Assembly (NCBI RefSeq): GCF_000315625.1
Contig: NW_005434594.1
Span: forward strand, 296,216-360,215
DNA: 64,000 bases
Reading direction: 5' to 3'
DNA from: Guillardia theta CCMP2712
Taxonomy: Eukaryota > Cryptophyceae > Pyrenomonadales > Geminigeraceae
This document shows positions 11,901-23,397 of this stretch, one piece after another. The position numbers and the translations under genes were made by a program. Within the stretch, counting starts at the first letter, position 1; the number at the start of each line of letters is the position of its first letter. Under the pieces are notes generated by a model that was not told the origin of the DNA, made no database searches, and saw nothing but the letters and a program-made list of their open reading frames with translations.

Positions 11901-13677
11901 ATGCAAGCGCTGAACGACGAGCAGTGGCGGCACCTGAAGGAAGCGTGGTGAGATGCGTGACGAAAGGAGGAGGAGGAGGAGGAGGAGGAGGAGGAGGAGG
12001 AGGAGGAGGAGGAGGAGGAGGAGGAGGAGGAGGAGGAGGAGGAGGAGGAAGGGACTCCCGGATTTGCGTCAGTCAGCTACAAGTTCCACCGTCTTCACCG
12101 CCATTGAACCCAGCTGCGGCCTTAGCAGCAGAGGAATGCTCAGTTACAACATTGGCCCTCCTTAGATTAGCAGGAATTGATATTGTGTAGGAGGTCCAGG
12201 GGAATGAAGTTTGGATGAAGAGCAGTTCTTACGGAGAAGTTGATCGATGCATCATACGCAGATGACAAGCTAGACGCAGGAGCAATGCGTTTATGGGCTA
12301 GAGTAGACAAGTAGACGAGTGCTAGACTAGACGAGTAAAACTGGGCCAGACGTCCTTAATGCTGCCTCAGGAGGATCTTTGACACGGACAAGGATGGGAG
12401 GATTGGCGTGCAGGACCTCAAGCTTGTCATGCAATCTTTCGGCTATGAACACTCCGAAGTCAGCTCATTACTTTCCAGTTGCCAGTCTTCCCCCCTTCCT
12501 TCCCTTCCCTTCCCTTCCCTTCCCTTCCCTTCCCTCAAAGTCTCTTCCCTCTCTCTTAGCCCTCCCTTCCTATCCTTATTGACGTTCCTCTGCTCTAAAT
12601 ATACGATGACTTCAGGAAGAGTTTGAAAGTTATCTGGACGACCTTCCGATCAGTGTGGAAGGAGACAGGTGCCGGAGATACGATCGCAGTCATTAACATG
12701 TTCTAAATCAGTCGCAGGTACATGGATTTCCCACAGTTTGTTCTCTGGGTAGTCAAGCTAGGGGAAAGGATTGAAGAAGAAGAGCAAGAGGCAAAAGTGA
12801 TACCATCGCATCCCCTGCCCTCCTCGTGTCATGACAAAGAGAGTTCAGATCAAACGAGAGAAGGAGCTGGAGTACAGGATAGAGCTCATGCCGCGAGGGT
12901 AGCGTCAGATGTGCTTGTTTCTGAGACTGAACAAGGAGAAACCAGGAAAGAAGTTGAGAGAGTCAAACTAGAACTTGCCGAGGTCAAAGAAGAGAGGGAG
13001 GAAGTATACAACATGTGAGTATGTCTAACTGCTACGACATGTTTGCGACGGCCCAGACTCAGTCGCTGATGATGATGGTTTCAAAGAGTGATAGAAGAGC
13101 AGCGGCAAGCTTTCAAGGATCTGTTCCTCGACCTCGATGCGCAGTCAAAGGGATACCTGACCCAACAAGTTCGCTTCATGCAACTCCTTCTCTTCCTCCT
13201 CACTGCTACAACAGGACATCACCAACCTGGCCAAGAAGCTGGGGAAGCCATGGACAGAGCACGAGTACGATGCGATGATGCATGCTGTACCTAGACCACC
13301 CTGCCCCCTCCTCCAATCACATCCCTGGCAGGTGACATTGCCGGGGGAGGCCAGACGAATCGACCTCGACAAGTTTTGCAAGATCCTCCACGCGCCTGTG
13401 GGAGGAGGAGGAGGAGGAGGAGGAGGAGGAGGAGGAGGAGGAGGAATTGGGGCCCGTCATGACGGCACGTGGCAGGTAGCATGGGATGAGCCGGAAATGT
13501 ATCCCTGCCAGCGGGCGATCGTTGAGCAGCACGCAAGAGAGAAGGTATGGGAGGTGGAGGAGACTTTCAACGCGACTGAATGTGCTCGGATCTCAGCTGG
13601 AGAAGGAACTGAGCGCGTTCAACGTTGACAAGCAGGCGGCAAAGAGGAAGCAAGCGAGCAGATGTGCGATCATGTGA
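11901..13677 (+). CDS. EF-hand protein with C-terminal CaaX prenylation motif
   Basis: Exon 1 (11901-11947) joins in phase to 12371-12458, giving KEAWRIFDTDKDGRIG, a canonical EF-hand loop. Further exons are 12616-12668 and 12718-13014 (FPQFVLWVVKLG followed by a Glu-rich coiled coil). Later exons carry a second, degenerate EF-hand (FLDLDAQSKGYLTQQ) and DITNLAKKLGKPWTEHEYD. The last exon encodes LEKELSAFNVDKQAAKRK and ends Cys-Ala-Ile-Met, a CaaX box favouring farnesyltransferase. The preceding Lys/Arg-rich stretch fits a membrane-anchored calcium sensor. Two introns contain (GGA)n that could be misread as poly-Gly coding. The exon order is supported by phase at most junctions; an extra intron around 12785-12940 is possible. 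Confidence 0.7.
11967..12050. repeat. (GGA)n microsatellite in the first intron of the EF-hand gene
   Basis: About 28 GGA units lie between the donor at 11948 and the acceptor at 12370. Confidence 0.95.
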
Positions 13678-13797
13678 AGGTTGAAGGTGATGCAAGGGAC
13701 GCGGAAGTGATGGGGATAACAGCAGAAAACAATTTATTATATATGAATGTAGCAAGGTATCAGATGATTCAAAAGGAAGTCTTCCGTGGCCTTGAAC

Positions 13798-14853
13798 TCA
13801 AATCGGCTCCATGTACTGCATGTTTGCTTGCAGGAGCATGTCTACTTCCTTGATGTCGTCGGATGGTCTTCGTGAGAGGATCAAGCTTCCAAACGAACCC
13901 TTCCTGGAGAGGCTCTCCGGGAACGAGGTTGGATCAAACTCCATCTTGCCTGCGGGCTCGAAGTACTCCTCGGAGCTGTAATTGCTGCTATCCTGGTCGT
14001 TATCCTGCGTCGTTTGCGAGCTCTCGTCCTCAGCGTTCCCTCGGAACGCAGCTCCAGCTCCAGCTCCAGCTGAAACAAGCAGTTCAGGATGCATAGCGCT
14101 GAGATCGCTCCTGTAGGCCGCCATGTCGTACTCTAGAGCCGCCTGCGGCTCCCTGCTCTGCAGGAACATCTGGCGCTCACGATGCCGCCGCTGTGCGTCC
14201 CTATTCTGCGCCCTCCGTCTCTCAGACTTGACAGTGACGAAAGGCTCGGTAGCTGGTGGAGGCGCCGCCACGTTCTGCTCGAACCTCTCAGCTCCCTCCA
14301 TCACGTCCTTGTGCATGCACATGTTGCTCTGACGCGCTTGCGCATCGGAGCTCGCAGGAACTTGCAGGACACATGGCTGACCCTCGAACGGGGCGGGCAG
14401 CGAGCAGCCGTAGAGCGCAGCAAGGTGGATGGGATACTCTCCCTTGAACTTGGCACTCACGTCTGCCCCGGAGTTGACGAGCGTTCGAGCATCCGTGCAA
14501 GGGTTTGTGCTCCTCTCCAGCTCGGCTACTCGCTCCTTCAACCTTGACACCTCCTCTCGAAGCTTCACATTGTCAGCCTCGGTGATCTCCAACTTCTTCG
14601 ACAGGGTCTCGTTGCGGGAGGAGATCTCGGATATGCCGCTCTCGAGCTTCTGCACATGCGTCCGGGCCTGATCCCTCGATTTCTTTGCAGCAAGACGATT
14701 CTTGATCGTCCTCACCCGGTTTCGAATTTCCCGGGTCATTTCGTACTCTTGGCCGTACATGGTTGGGTAGCCCTCCTCTACTTGCTTCTGAGTGTGCAGG
14801 AGCATAGCAAGCTCCTGCTCTAGGGCTGAATGCGGCTGAGATGGCCTACGCAT
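13798..14853 (-). CDS. bZIP transcription factor with ankyrin-like segment and a second basic region
   Basis: Intronless, 351 residues from the ATG at 14853 (the frame opens slightly earlier with a TTG). Residues 41-64 form a classic bZIP basic region (NRLAAKKSR, with the Asn and Arg that contact DNA). Residues 70-113 form a leucine zipper continuing to ELE. Residues 121-150 resemble one ankyrin repeat (LVNSGADVSAKF..YPIHLAALYG). Residues 210-235 hold a second basic region of yeast AP-1 type (RRAQNRDAQRRHRERQ) without an obvious zipper after it. The C-terminus is acidic, Ser-rich and could activate transcription. It probably binds DNA as a dimer in the nucleus. Target genes cannot be read from the sequence. 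Confidence 0.9.
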   Translation of the reverse strand: MRRPSQPHSALEQELAMLLHTQKQVEEGYPTMYGQEYEMTREIRNRVRTIKNRLAAKKSRDQARTHVQKLESGISEISSRNETLSKKLEITEADNVKLREEVSRLKERVAELERSTNPCTDARTLVNSGADVSAKFKGEYPIHLAALYGCSLPAPFEGQPCVLQVPASSDAQARQSNMCMHKDVMEGAERFEQNVAAPPPATEPFVTVKSERRRAQNRDAQRRHRERQMFLQSREPQAALEYDMAAYRSDLSAMHPELLVSAGAGAGAAFRGNAEDESSQTTQDNDQDSSNYSSEEYFEPAGKMEFDPTSFPESLSRKGSFGSLILSRRPSDDIKEVDMLLQANMQYMEPI

Positions 14854-17002
14854 TTTTGACAAATTGCAGAACTATGTGGTGGGATGGTGGGATCGGCAGG
14901 GAAAGGGGCGCACTTGGGGGCGTTGGAAGCACAACAGAAGCTTGAGTTGCGATAACAAGAAAGGAGAGCGAGGAGTGAAGGAGTGGGAGACGGAGAGGAG
15001 GAGGATGGAAGAGAGAGAAGGTGGAAGGAGGGGGGGGGGGGGATCAAACAAGTTGCCTGAGGGCAGTGCCAACGGGCTGGACAGGAAACGCTGAGAAGGG
15101 GGCAAGACAAGGTATAAATTCTTTTCAAGGGGGTTGAGAAGTGGAGGGAAGGGGGGTGGGGTTGTCCAAGGCGGGGGTACTCCAGAACTATCATTGTACC
15201 CCCTTCTTCTACTGTAAAAAGTGGGTAGGGGTAAGGGGACGGATCTGGCTGTACCCCAATTTATTAACCTGCGCCGGTACACCCACCCCCATTCTCTTGT
15301 GCGTTTCTACCCCCACCCCCGCTAACCTCATGACATCGCAATACGACCCTGCCCCCCCCTACCCCCATCCCAGTGGTAAAAATCTGCGATAGGACTTATT
15401 GAGCGTCTGTAGCACCACCCACCCCCTTGCCTCTTCTGGGGTGTTAGGGGGTAACGATGAGACTCTTGGGGGAACCAACCGTTGCAAGATATCTTAAAAT
15501 ATTATTTTAAAATAGGTAGATGCTGCGAGATAGAACTGAGATCCAGGCGAGATCTGCAGTGGTTCGGAGGTCCGTCAACTGCAGTCGTCGTAGAGGGCGA
15601 ACAGACCCTTCGGTCCTCCTGTAGACCAGGGGGTGGTATGGCTGGGCGGGGGACAACGACGGGTAGTCACGATTGGGTTCCTGGTAATTTGGCTGTCACG
15701 AACTTGAATCTTTTCGAAGCAGTTTTAAGTTTTAAAGTCGGGGGCAAAGGTCATGGCGCTGTCCATAGGTCCCAGTTAAATGACACCAAAAACTATGTTT
15801 TCGTTTCATGCCCTTGCGTGGGGTCAAGGAGGGACCATGGGTCTTTTGAATTAGTGATCCACATACAGAAATGGATGGGGATGGGGGGAGGGGACACCTG
15901 CGCCTATCGCACTATTGCCGCGCACAGCTGATACCTGGCAAGCTGCTGACCGTCACGGCTTCAGGGATAAAACTCAAGAGCTCGGAATTTTAAAGCCTAG
16001 AGAGCCATGCGCACCACTAGGTAAAAAAAAAAGTGACGTGCGGTCAAAGTGCGGGGCCCCTTCAACGGTACGGTCGGTCAAGTTTTGAGTAAACAGTCCG
16101 AGTCAGTCCGATCACGCCCTTGCGGCCCGAGCCGGCCCGGCCGCCGCGCCGCCGCCGCCGGCCCGGGCCGGGCCCGTCCGCTGAGTCACTGTGGCACGTC
16201 ACGCGCCGCCGTACTAGCCTTGGAGACTTCTCAAGTTTTTTCAAAGTCAAGTTAAAAATCAGTATGAGGACAAGTATGATGGGACTGATTCTTGAAGTTC
16301 AACGGGCCGCCAGGCCCTGAGCCTCGGAGGCCGGGCCAGTGAGGCCGCCCGGCCCGCCCTGTCAAACTGAAGTTACTCATGATACTGAGCCAGTGAGTCA
16401 GGCCGCAGTCACCGTGCCACCGTGCGGCCCGGCGCCACTGACCGTCACGGGGCGGCACCCCGGCGACTCGGCCGCCCGGCGCCCGCCGGCCCGGGCGGAG
16501 TCATCCGGCGGCTGATTGTCAGGCGGCCGCACTCAGTGTAGTGTCGGAGGCCCTGAGGCCCCGGGCCCAGCGGTAGTCTTTCGCGGCCCCAGCCTGGCAG
16601 TGCTCCTGGGCCCACAGTGCGGCGGCGGCCGCCTCCTCAGTCTCAGTACTAGCGGCTCTCTAGGCGGCCGCGCGGCCGGGCGGCGGGGTGACCCGGGCCC
16701 GGGCCCAGAAATGCGCACGTGAAAATTGAGGGAGGGAAGGAGGACGGGGGGGGAGGCAGGAGAGGCAGGAGAGGCAGAACCAAGGAGGAGTGAAGGGACG
16801 AAGCGGTTGAGGGAAAATCAGGATGATTGAGGAGAGAGGAGAAACGAGAGGGGTGAGGAAGGGGACTTCACACAGCGGACGAGGAGAGAGGGCGGAGTTG
16901 AAGCAGGGATCTTGGTTGCTATGGATAGAAAGAGTGACCTTGCCGCACTTGTAGAGGGTTTGACAGGGGCGGCAGGTAGATCAAGAGGAAACCAGAGACA
17001 AG
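14854..17002. other. Intergenic region: TACCCC tract (about 15170-15480) and GC island (about 16050-16720)
   Basis: From 14854 to 15120 the plus strand is purine-rich. About 15170-15480 is rich in TACCCC and CACCCCC words. A mixed region follows, with a possible but unsupported open frame (15482-15931). The GC island spans about 16050-16720. A GA-rich stretch leads into UTP23. No convincing gene was seen. Confidence 0.65.
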
Positions 17003-17820
17003 ATGAAAGTGAAGCAGAGCAAGCAAGTTCGGAAGCTGATGTCTCTGTACAACCACACCTTCGGCTTCAAAACTCCCTACCGAGTCATTTGCGACGGCAA
17101 CTTCTTGCAGGTTTGATGCTGAGCCGCTCCGTTGCCACTCGCTCGCTGTCATTTTGACTCCTTTCCCTCCCCATCCTTCCCTCTCGTTTCCTACATAGAG
17201 AAAGTGCAGGAGCAGGAAGGAACAGCGGAGTTTAATTTCGTCTCATGCTCTCCCTCTTGCTCTCCACCTTTCATCTCCCGCGCCCCTCCCAAGCTTTCCT
17301 CTCTCCTCGCCATCGCCCTGACCCTCCCTTGACAGGCAGGTCTGGACCTGAAGCTATACCTTAAAGAAGCCGTCCCTGCCCTGCTCCAAACCCCTTGCAA
17401 CCTTGTAGTCACAAACTGTGTAAGGAAGGAGCTATCGAAGATAGGAGACGCCGTCTCCGGCGCCTCCCTCATAGCCAAGCGCTACGAATGCATTCGATGC
17501 CAGTGTCCCGAGGGGCTGGCGAGGGAGTGTATTCAGAGGATAGTGGCAGACGGAAACCCTCAGCACTATGTGGTAGCGACGCAGGACAAAGTCCTCAAAG
17601 AAGCCTTGAGGAAGGTGGAGGCTGTTCCCTTGCTGTACATCACGGGCAACAAGGGGTCGGGGAGAATAGCACTCGATCCCCCGTCAGCAGCTACGCTGGA
17701 GGGAGCCAAGAAAAGTGAGTTTGCCTCCTATAGCAGCGTCTCCCCTCCTGCTCCTCCTGCTCCTCCTGCTCCTCCTGCTCCTCCTCCTCCTTGCCCTCCT
17801 GCTGCTCCTCGTCCTCGTCC

Positions 17821-17888
<68 letters not shown>

Positions 17889-18411
17889 GTCGTCGTCGTC
17901 GTCGTCGTCGTCGTCCTCCTCCTCGTCTTTTCTCCCCTCATGCGTTTTGGTAGGGGAGAAAGAAAAGTGCAGCGCAAGCCCAAAGGAAATCAAGGTACCC
18001 AACCTCTACCTTCTTGTTGCCCCACCCCGCGCCTGCCTCTTCCCCTCCTCGTCCTTATCATCCCCCTCCCCTTCTGGACCTCCTCGTCCTCCCCTGCCCT
18101 TCTCTTCCTCCCTTCTCTTCCTCCCTTCTCTTCCTCCCTCCATCTCCCCATCCTCCTCCTGTCCCTCTCAATTCACATGAGACGATAGACAATCAAGAGG
18201 AAATTGACGGATAGCGAGGACGATAAGGAGGAGGAGAAACCATCCAAGAAGTGGAAGGGACCGAAAGGTAGGGACGAGGAGCTGGTAGAGGGCCATGGCG
18301 AGGAAGAGAAGTTTTGTTAGGTGGATGGGAAACAGAAAGAAGAGGTAGGAGGACGAGAAGGAGGACCAGAGATATAAGAATGGAAACGAGGACAAGGACG
18401 AGGAGGACGAG

Positions 18412-18459
<48 letters not shown>

Positions 18460-18748
18460 GACGAGGACGAGGACGAGGATATGGTGGCGGAGGGAAGAGA
18501 TCAGGTTGAGAACGCGGGGGCAGGGAACAAGGAGGATACACAAGCATGCCTGACAACATGGACGTACAGGAGTAAACCCATTATCAGTCAAGAAGCCGTC
18601 AAAACCGAAGCAGCAAGGTAAATCAACTAGCTGACAAGCGCTGAGAGAAATGCTTACGTAAGTTCATGAAGTGAGCGCGAAGAAGAAGAGGAGGAAGCAT
18701 AAGAAGAAGAATGCAACCAATGCCTCTACCAGCACTCCCGGTGCATGA
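17003..18748 (+). CDS. UTP23: rRNA-processing protein UTP23 (PIN-domain family)
   Basis: UTP23 is a small-subunit processome factor needed for early 18S rRNA processing in the nucleolus. Six frame-consistent exons (17003-17110, 17336-17714, 17954-17994, 18189-18267, 18570-18617, 18672-18748) give 243 residues. Exon 1 encodes MKVKQSKQVRKLMSLYNHTF and ..PYRVICDGNFLQ, the conserved N-terminus of the family. Exon 2 holds the PIN-like domain, with a Cys cluster (YECIRCQCP), the ADGNPQHYVVATQD motif and the PLLYI segment. The typical C-terminal motif (KWKGPKGVNPLSVKK) is split over exons 4 and 5, and a basic tail follows. Introns hold CAT/CGT and GACGAG repeats. An upstream frame starting at 16912 overlaps exon 1 in another frame and was not preferred. 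Confidence 0.92.
17820..17917. repeat. (CAT)n followed by (CGT)n in UTP23 intron 2
   Basis: About 22 CAT units pass directly into about 10 CGT units. The change is a single A-to-G substitution per unit when read as TCA/TCG. Confidence 0.9.
18394..18478. repeat. (GACGAG/GAGGAC)n in UTP23 intron 4
   Basis: An imperfect GAC/GAG hexamer array between the donor at 18268 and the acceptor at 18569. It resembles the arrays at 20676-20725 and 60640-60790. Confidence 0.85.
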
Positions 18749-18899
18749 ATAGTTGTACTTTATTCCTGTGTGAACTAGAAAATGAAAACTCAATCTTAGA
18801 TCAGGCACGATCAAAGTTCGTCTTTCCCAGAGTTCTGAGAGCACCCTCATCAAACGTTGTCTACAACAAGATGAAAGGAACCAAACCTGATAGCTGGCA

Positions 18900-19499
18900 T
18901 CACTCTGATAAGAAGCAACGCCATATCCTCTTGCACTGCCACGACACGTTCATCAGACTCGCAATCAACCACAGAAGAGTTTCTCGCCTGGTAGCCTGCG
19001 GGATCGGCAAACTTGAGTCCATGCTGGAAAAGAGCTTGTATGTGAAGGGAATCGAAACAATCTGTAGGGCAGGACACAAATCAACAGCGCTGTCAGCAAA
19101 GAACAGGAGCAACCTTGATCATGAATTGTATGATAGACATTCCCAATACAAACTTGGCTGTTCCAACGGGAGGAAACGCGTAATCCTCCCACTCATTCTG
19201 CGCTTCTTGCATCTCAGCACCTGTTGCGAAGGTAAGACGCTGCTAGTTTCCCGAGCCTGTTGTGGTCGACCTGATATCTGATTCCCGTATATATACATCC
19301 AAATGAAATCCGTCACGCATGACAGGAGCAAAAATACAAAGTAGAGTTTTGTAGCTTCGCATCGTTTCCCTGAGACGGAGATTTCAGCTTCAGAAACAAA
19401 CCAGGCAAGGTGACAAGTACCGAAAGAAGCGTAGAGTCCTAACAGAGCAAGCGCGCCATTGTTGTCAGTACGGGTGATCGATGTGAAGAATGAGATTCC
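18900..19499 (-). CDS. AGTRAP-like multi-pass membrane protein (5' exon not found)
   Basis: Four minus-strand exons are frame-consistent: 19421-19499, 19271-19369, 19114-19220 and 18900-19061. They encode NNGALALLGLYASF, KLYFVFLLLSCVTDFIWMYI and VGTAKFVLGMSIIQFMIKIV, three hydrophobic helices in the order and spacing of the type-1 angiotensin II receptor-associated protein family (whose human member has an LALGVWA segment, a FLDIVHIS segment and a GMAILSLLLKP segment). The family sits in ER, Golgi and vesicle membranes. Outside animals its role is unclear. The first exon, expected to hold helix 1, is not identified; candidates lie around 19520-19740. A plus-strand open frame over this region is treated as a shadow. 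Confidence 0.6.
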
Positions 19500-20839
<1,340 letters not shown>

Positions 20840-21534
20840 ATGGCGGACGATCGTCAAACCTCTATGCAATTTTGCAATGAGTGCAACAATCTCATGTATC
20901 CCAAGGAGGTCAAAGATGAAACAGATCCTACAGAATCAAGACTTGTCTATGTCTGCAAGGCTGCAAACTGCATAGTCTCCGCGAAATCCCGCAAGCAATG
21001 TATTGATGCTGAGAGTACCATGGTGTGGAAACACGTCGTCCAACATACCATGAAGTACGTACCTGGTCCCTTCTCCTTGCTGTCACGCCATGCACTCCTA
21101 TATCCACACTCCCTCTTTCGCTCCTCTCTGAACCAGCTCCCCTGTCTCGATGTTTCTCCTTCTCCTCCTCTTCTGACCTCCTTGCTCCCTCCCTTGATGT
21201 CTCGGTGACGCGTTGATGGACAAAAGGGCCGACGACTTTGTAAACGCGGACATCACCCAAGATCCAACCTTGCCTCGAACTCGCCATGTTACATGCTCCA
21301 AGGTACTCTGAGCTTCATACCTTGAACAGCACCTGACGGTGGATCTTGCCTTGCAGTGCAATCACAAAGAAGCTGTCTACCTGCAGGCTGTCTCAGGTCC
21401 TCAACAAGGAATCTCGCTCTACTTTGTTTGCTGTGGTTGCAACCACACGTAAGGGGATCATGTTTGTGAAATGTTAGGAGTGACTTTGTCATAGGTGGAA
21501 GCAAGATGGCAAGTCAATGTCAAGCATGGAATGA
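20840..21534 (+). CDS. RPB9: DNA-directed RNA polymerase II subunit RPB9
   Basis: RPB9 is a two-zinc-ribbon subunit of RNA polymerase II involved in start-site selection and fidelity. Four frame-consistent exons (20840-21054, 21227-21302, 21357-21448, 21495-21534) give 140 residues. The N-terminal ribbon has FCNECNNLMYPKE and RLVYVCKAANC. The linker carries DITQDPTLPRTRHVTC. The C-terminal TFIIS-like ribbon has CSKCNHKEAVYLQ and YFVCCGCNHTWKQDG. The ATG follows an AT-rich leader (CAACATGGCG). Length and motif order match the family. Confidence 0.95.
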
Positions 21535-22526
21535 TGTTGACGTGAACAGCTTTCTTGTTCTATACCTGAGCTTTGCTGATTTCCTTGGTTGGGAAACACA
21601 TAGCGGGGATGAATCCAGTGACTTTGCCAAATAAAACCAACTAAGATTAGCACCCTACACGTTCTTTAACAACCTGATGTGAAACTGATGGCCTCACGCG
21701 GTACGCCTATCGCTGCTGTGAACACATTTTGCTTTGTTGAACAAGTTCAATTCAGGCAGGCGACAAAGAAGCAGCTATTCCATCCAAGCCAACGATAAGG
21801 AAAACATGAGAGGCAGCGTAATCAGCTGCTTTCTTACTAACCCGAGCTGGAATAGACGTGACTGGTTGGGGAGTTGGGGATAGTGACCAAAACCAGCAGC
21901 GCAAGGCTCCTGCAAGGAGGACAGGAAGGCCCAGAGGGCGCCAAAGGGGATCGAAGATACTGCGCAGACATCACGGTGCCATGAAAAGCTGGTACCTCAT
22001 ACTCCGCCGCCTAATCGCATTAGAAACCCACTCCACCGTTTACTTGTAACGGTGATCCGAAAACTTCCAAAGATATCGTAAGGCGTCAGGACAAGCAGCA
22101 GCTGAGCCTAGTCAAGGAAACCAGCAGGAGCTAAACTACATGACCTCAACGATCACGAACGCTGCAGCAAAGTACCTGATCATAACTCAGCCAGGTAATG
22201 AAGCGGGCATTACAGGGTTATTCAGCGCTTCCGACGATGACCGTCAAGACCACAAGCCTGCTTCGTGACAAGGGCACTAGCGACTGCTCGTTGTTTGGGT
22301 CAAATAACTCTCACGAGATGCCTGCTGTTTTCAGAACAGAACTCCGCTGTCGACCCCTCGACTGATTGCACAAAAGAAACCAACACTGACCTTCAGGGTG
22401 TAAGCGCTAGGGTTTGACACCTTTGATGTTTCATGTCATGGGTCGATTTCACACGAAATGAGACGATTCACTACTGGATGACTCGCTTCTTCACCAGCGA
22501 CAGTCCATCATCAGATTTGAGGGTCG
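21535..22526. other. Intergenic region, nothing recognised
   Basis: About 1 kb of sequence with balanced composition, no long open frame and no conspicuous repeat. Confidence 0.6.
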
Positions 22527-22890
22527 TCAGGCGGGACGATGATGCGACCTCGCTCGGCTCTCCCGCACACGCCTCTGCGCAAGGTAGACCTTGCTGTCGG
22601 ACCCGGACAGCGCGGGAGGAGCTGACGAGCACTGAAGAGCAGCGAGGATCGGAGGCATGCTGAGGGTGACAGGAGTGCTGGACCTCCCGACCTCTTGAGT
22701 CTGCAACCAAGTGTGCGATCCAAGAGATGATGGGCAGAATGTCGTTCTGATACATGTCGGGCAGGATGGTTCGGTAGCCCAGGGAGGGCAGCTGACTTGT
22801 GAAAGCGAAGAGTAGAAGCTGAAGATATCTCCTCTCGTGCGCAGCCGGAGGTTCTTCACGCCCTTGGCCTTGAGGTCTTGCTCCATCTAT
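22527..22890 (-). pseudogene. Inverted, internally deleted copy of the GH5-like gene
   Basis: The minus strand encodes DLKAKGVKNLRLRTRGDIF, then a frame-shifted stretch whose other frame gives YRTILPDMYQNDILPIISWI. It then jumps straight to TWLQTQEVGRSSTPVTLSMP and continues to RVRESRARSHH. The intact gene (23398-24600) has about 200 codons between those two points. The copy therefore lost the centre, including the catalytic Glu region, and carries at least one frameshift and a small deletion near its 5' part. It points away from the intact gene. Nucleotide similarity is high over the matching parts, so the duplication is fairly recent. Confidence 0.85.
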
Positions 22891-23397
22891 GATCAGACTC
22901 CGCCGGGATGAGAACGGCGCGCCCGGGCGAGATCGGGAAGAGGCAGCGGCGCTAAGGGATGGAGCGAGCACGGAGCACCAGCAGCAGTTGCCACCATCTC
23001 CGTGGTCAAACAGGTGGTCAAATGGCTGTTGAAGAGCTAGTACCTTTCAAGGCATCTCCGATTCTTTAAGTCGGCCTCTAAGTAAAAAGCAGTATCCATA
23101 GACCCCTCCACATCGCAGACACCAAGATGTGACCCACTTTGGTCACTTCAGTCACATTGGTCAGCATCGCAGAGAGATCGGCGGGCGGCATCAAGAGAGG
23201 TAGGGGTCAATGGATACAGCTTCTAACTTAGAGGCTGACTTAAGGAATCAGAGGTGTGCTCCCCTGACTGTTGGATATCAAAGGCTCTCGCTCCTCGAGC
23301 CTGTTGGCCGGACCGAAACGATGCGATCATCAGATTCGCGCCAACAGAAATTCAAGGATCAGTACGAGGATGGTTCAAAGAGACATCATCGTGCGCC

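Noticed and set aside
13275-13628. Frame with a long poly-Gly stretch
   Set aside because: The GGA run lies between a GT donor after HAP and a CAG acceptor that joins VAWDEPEMYP in phase, so it is intronic.
18745-19281. 178-codon plus-strand frame
   Set aside because: It lies antisense to four in-phase minus-strand exons of an AGTRAP-like gene, which fit a family better.
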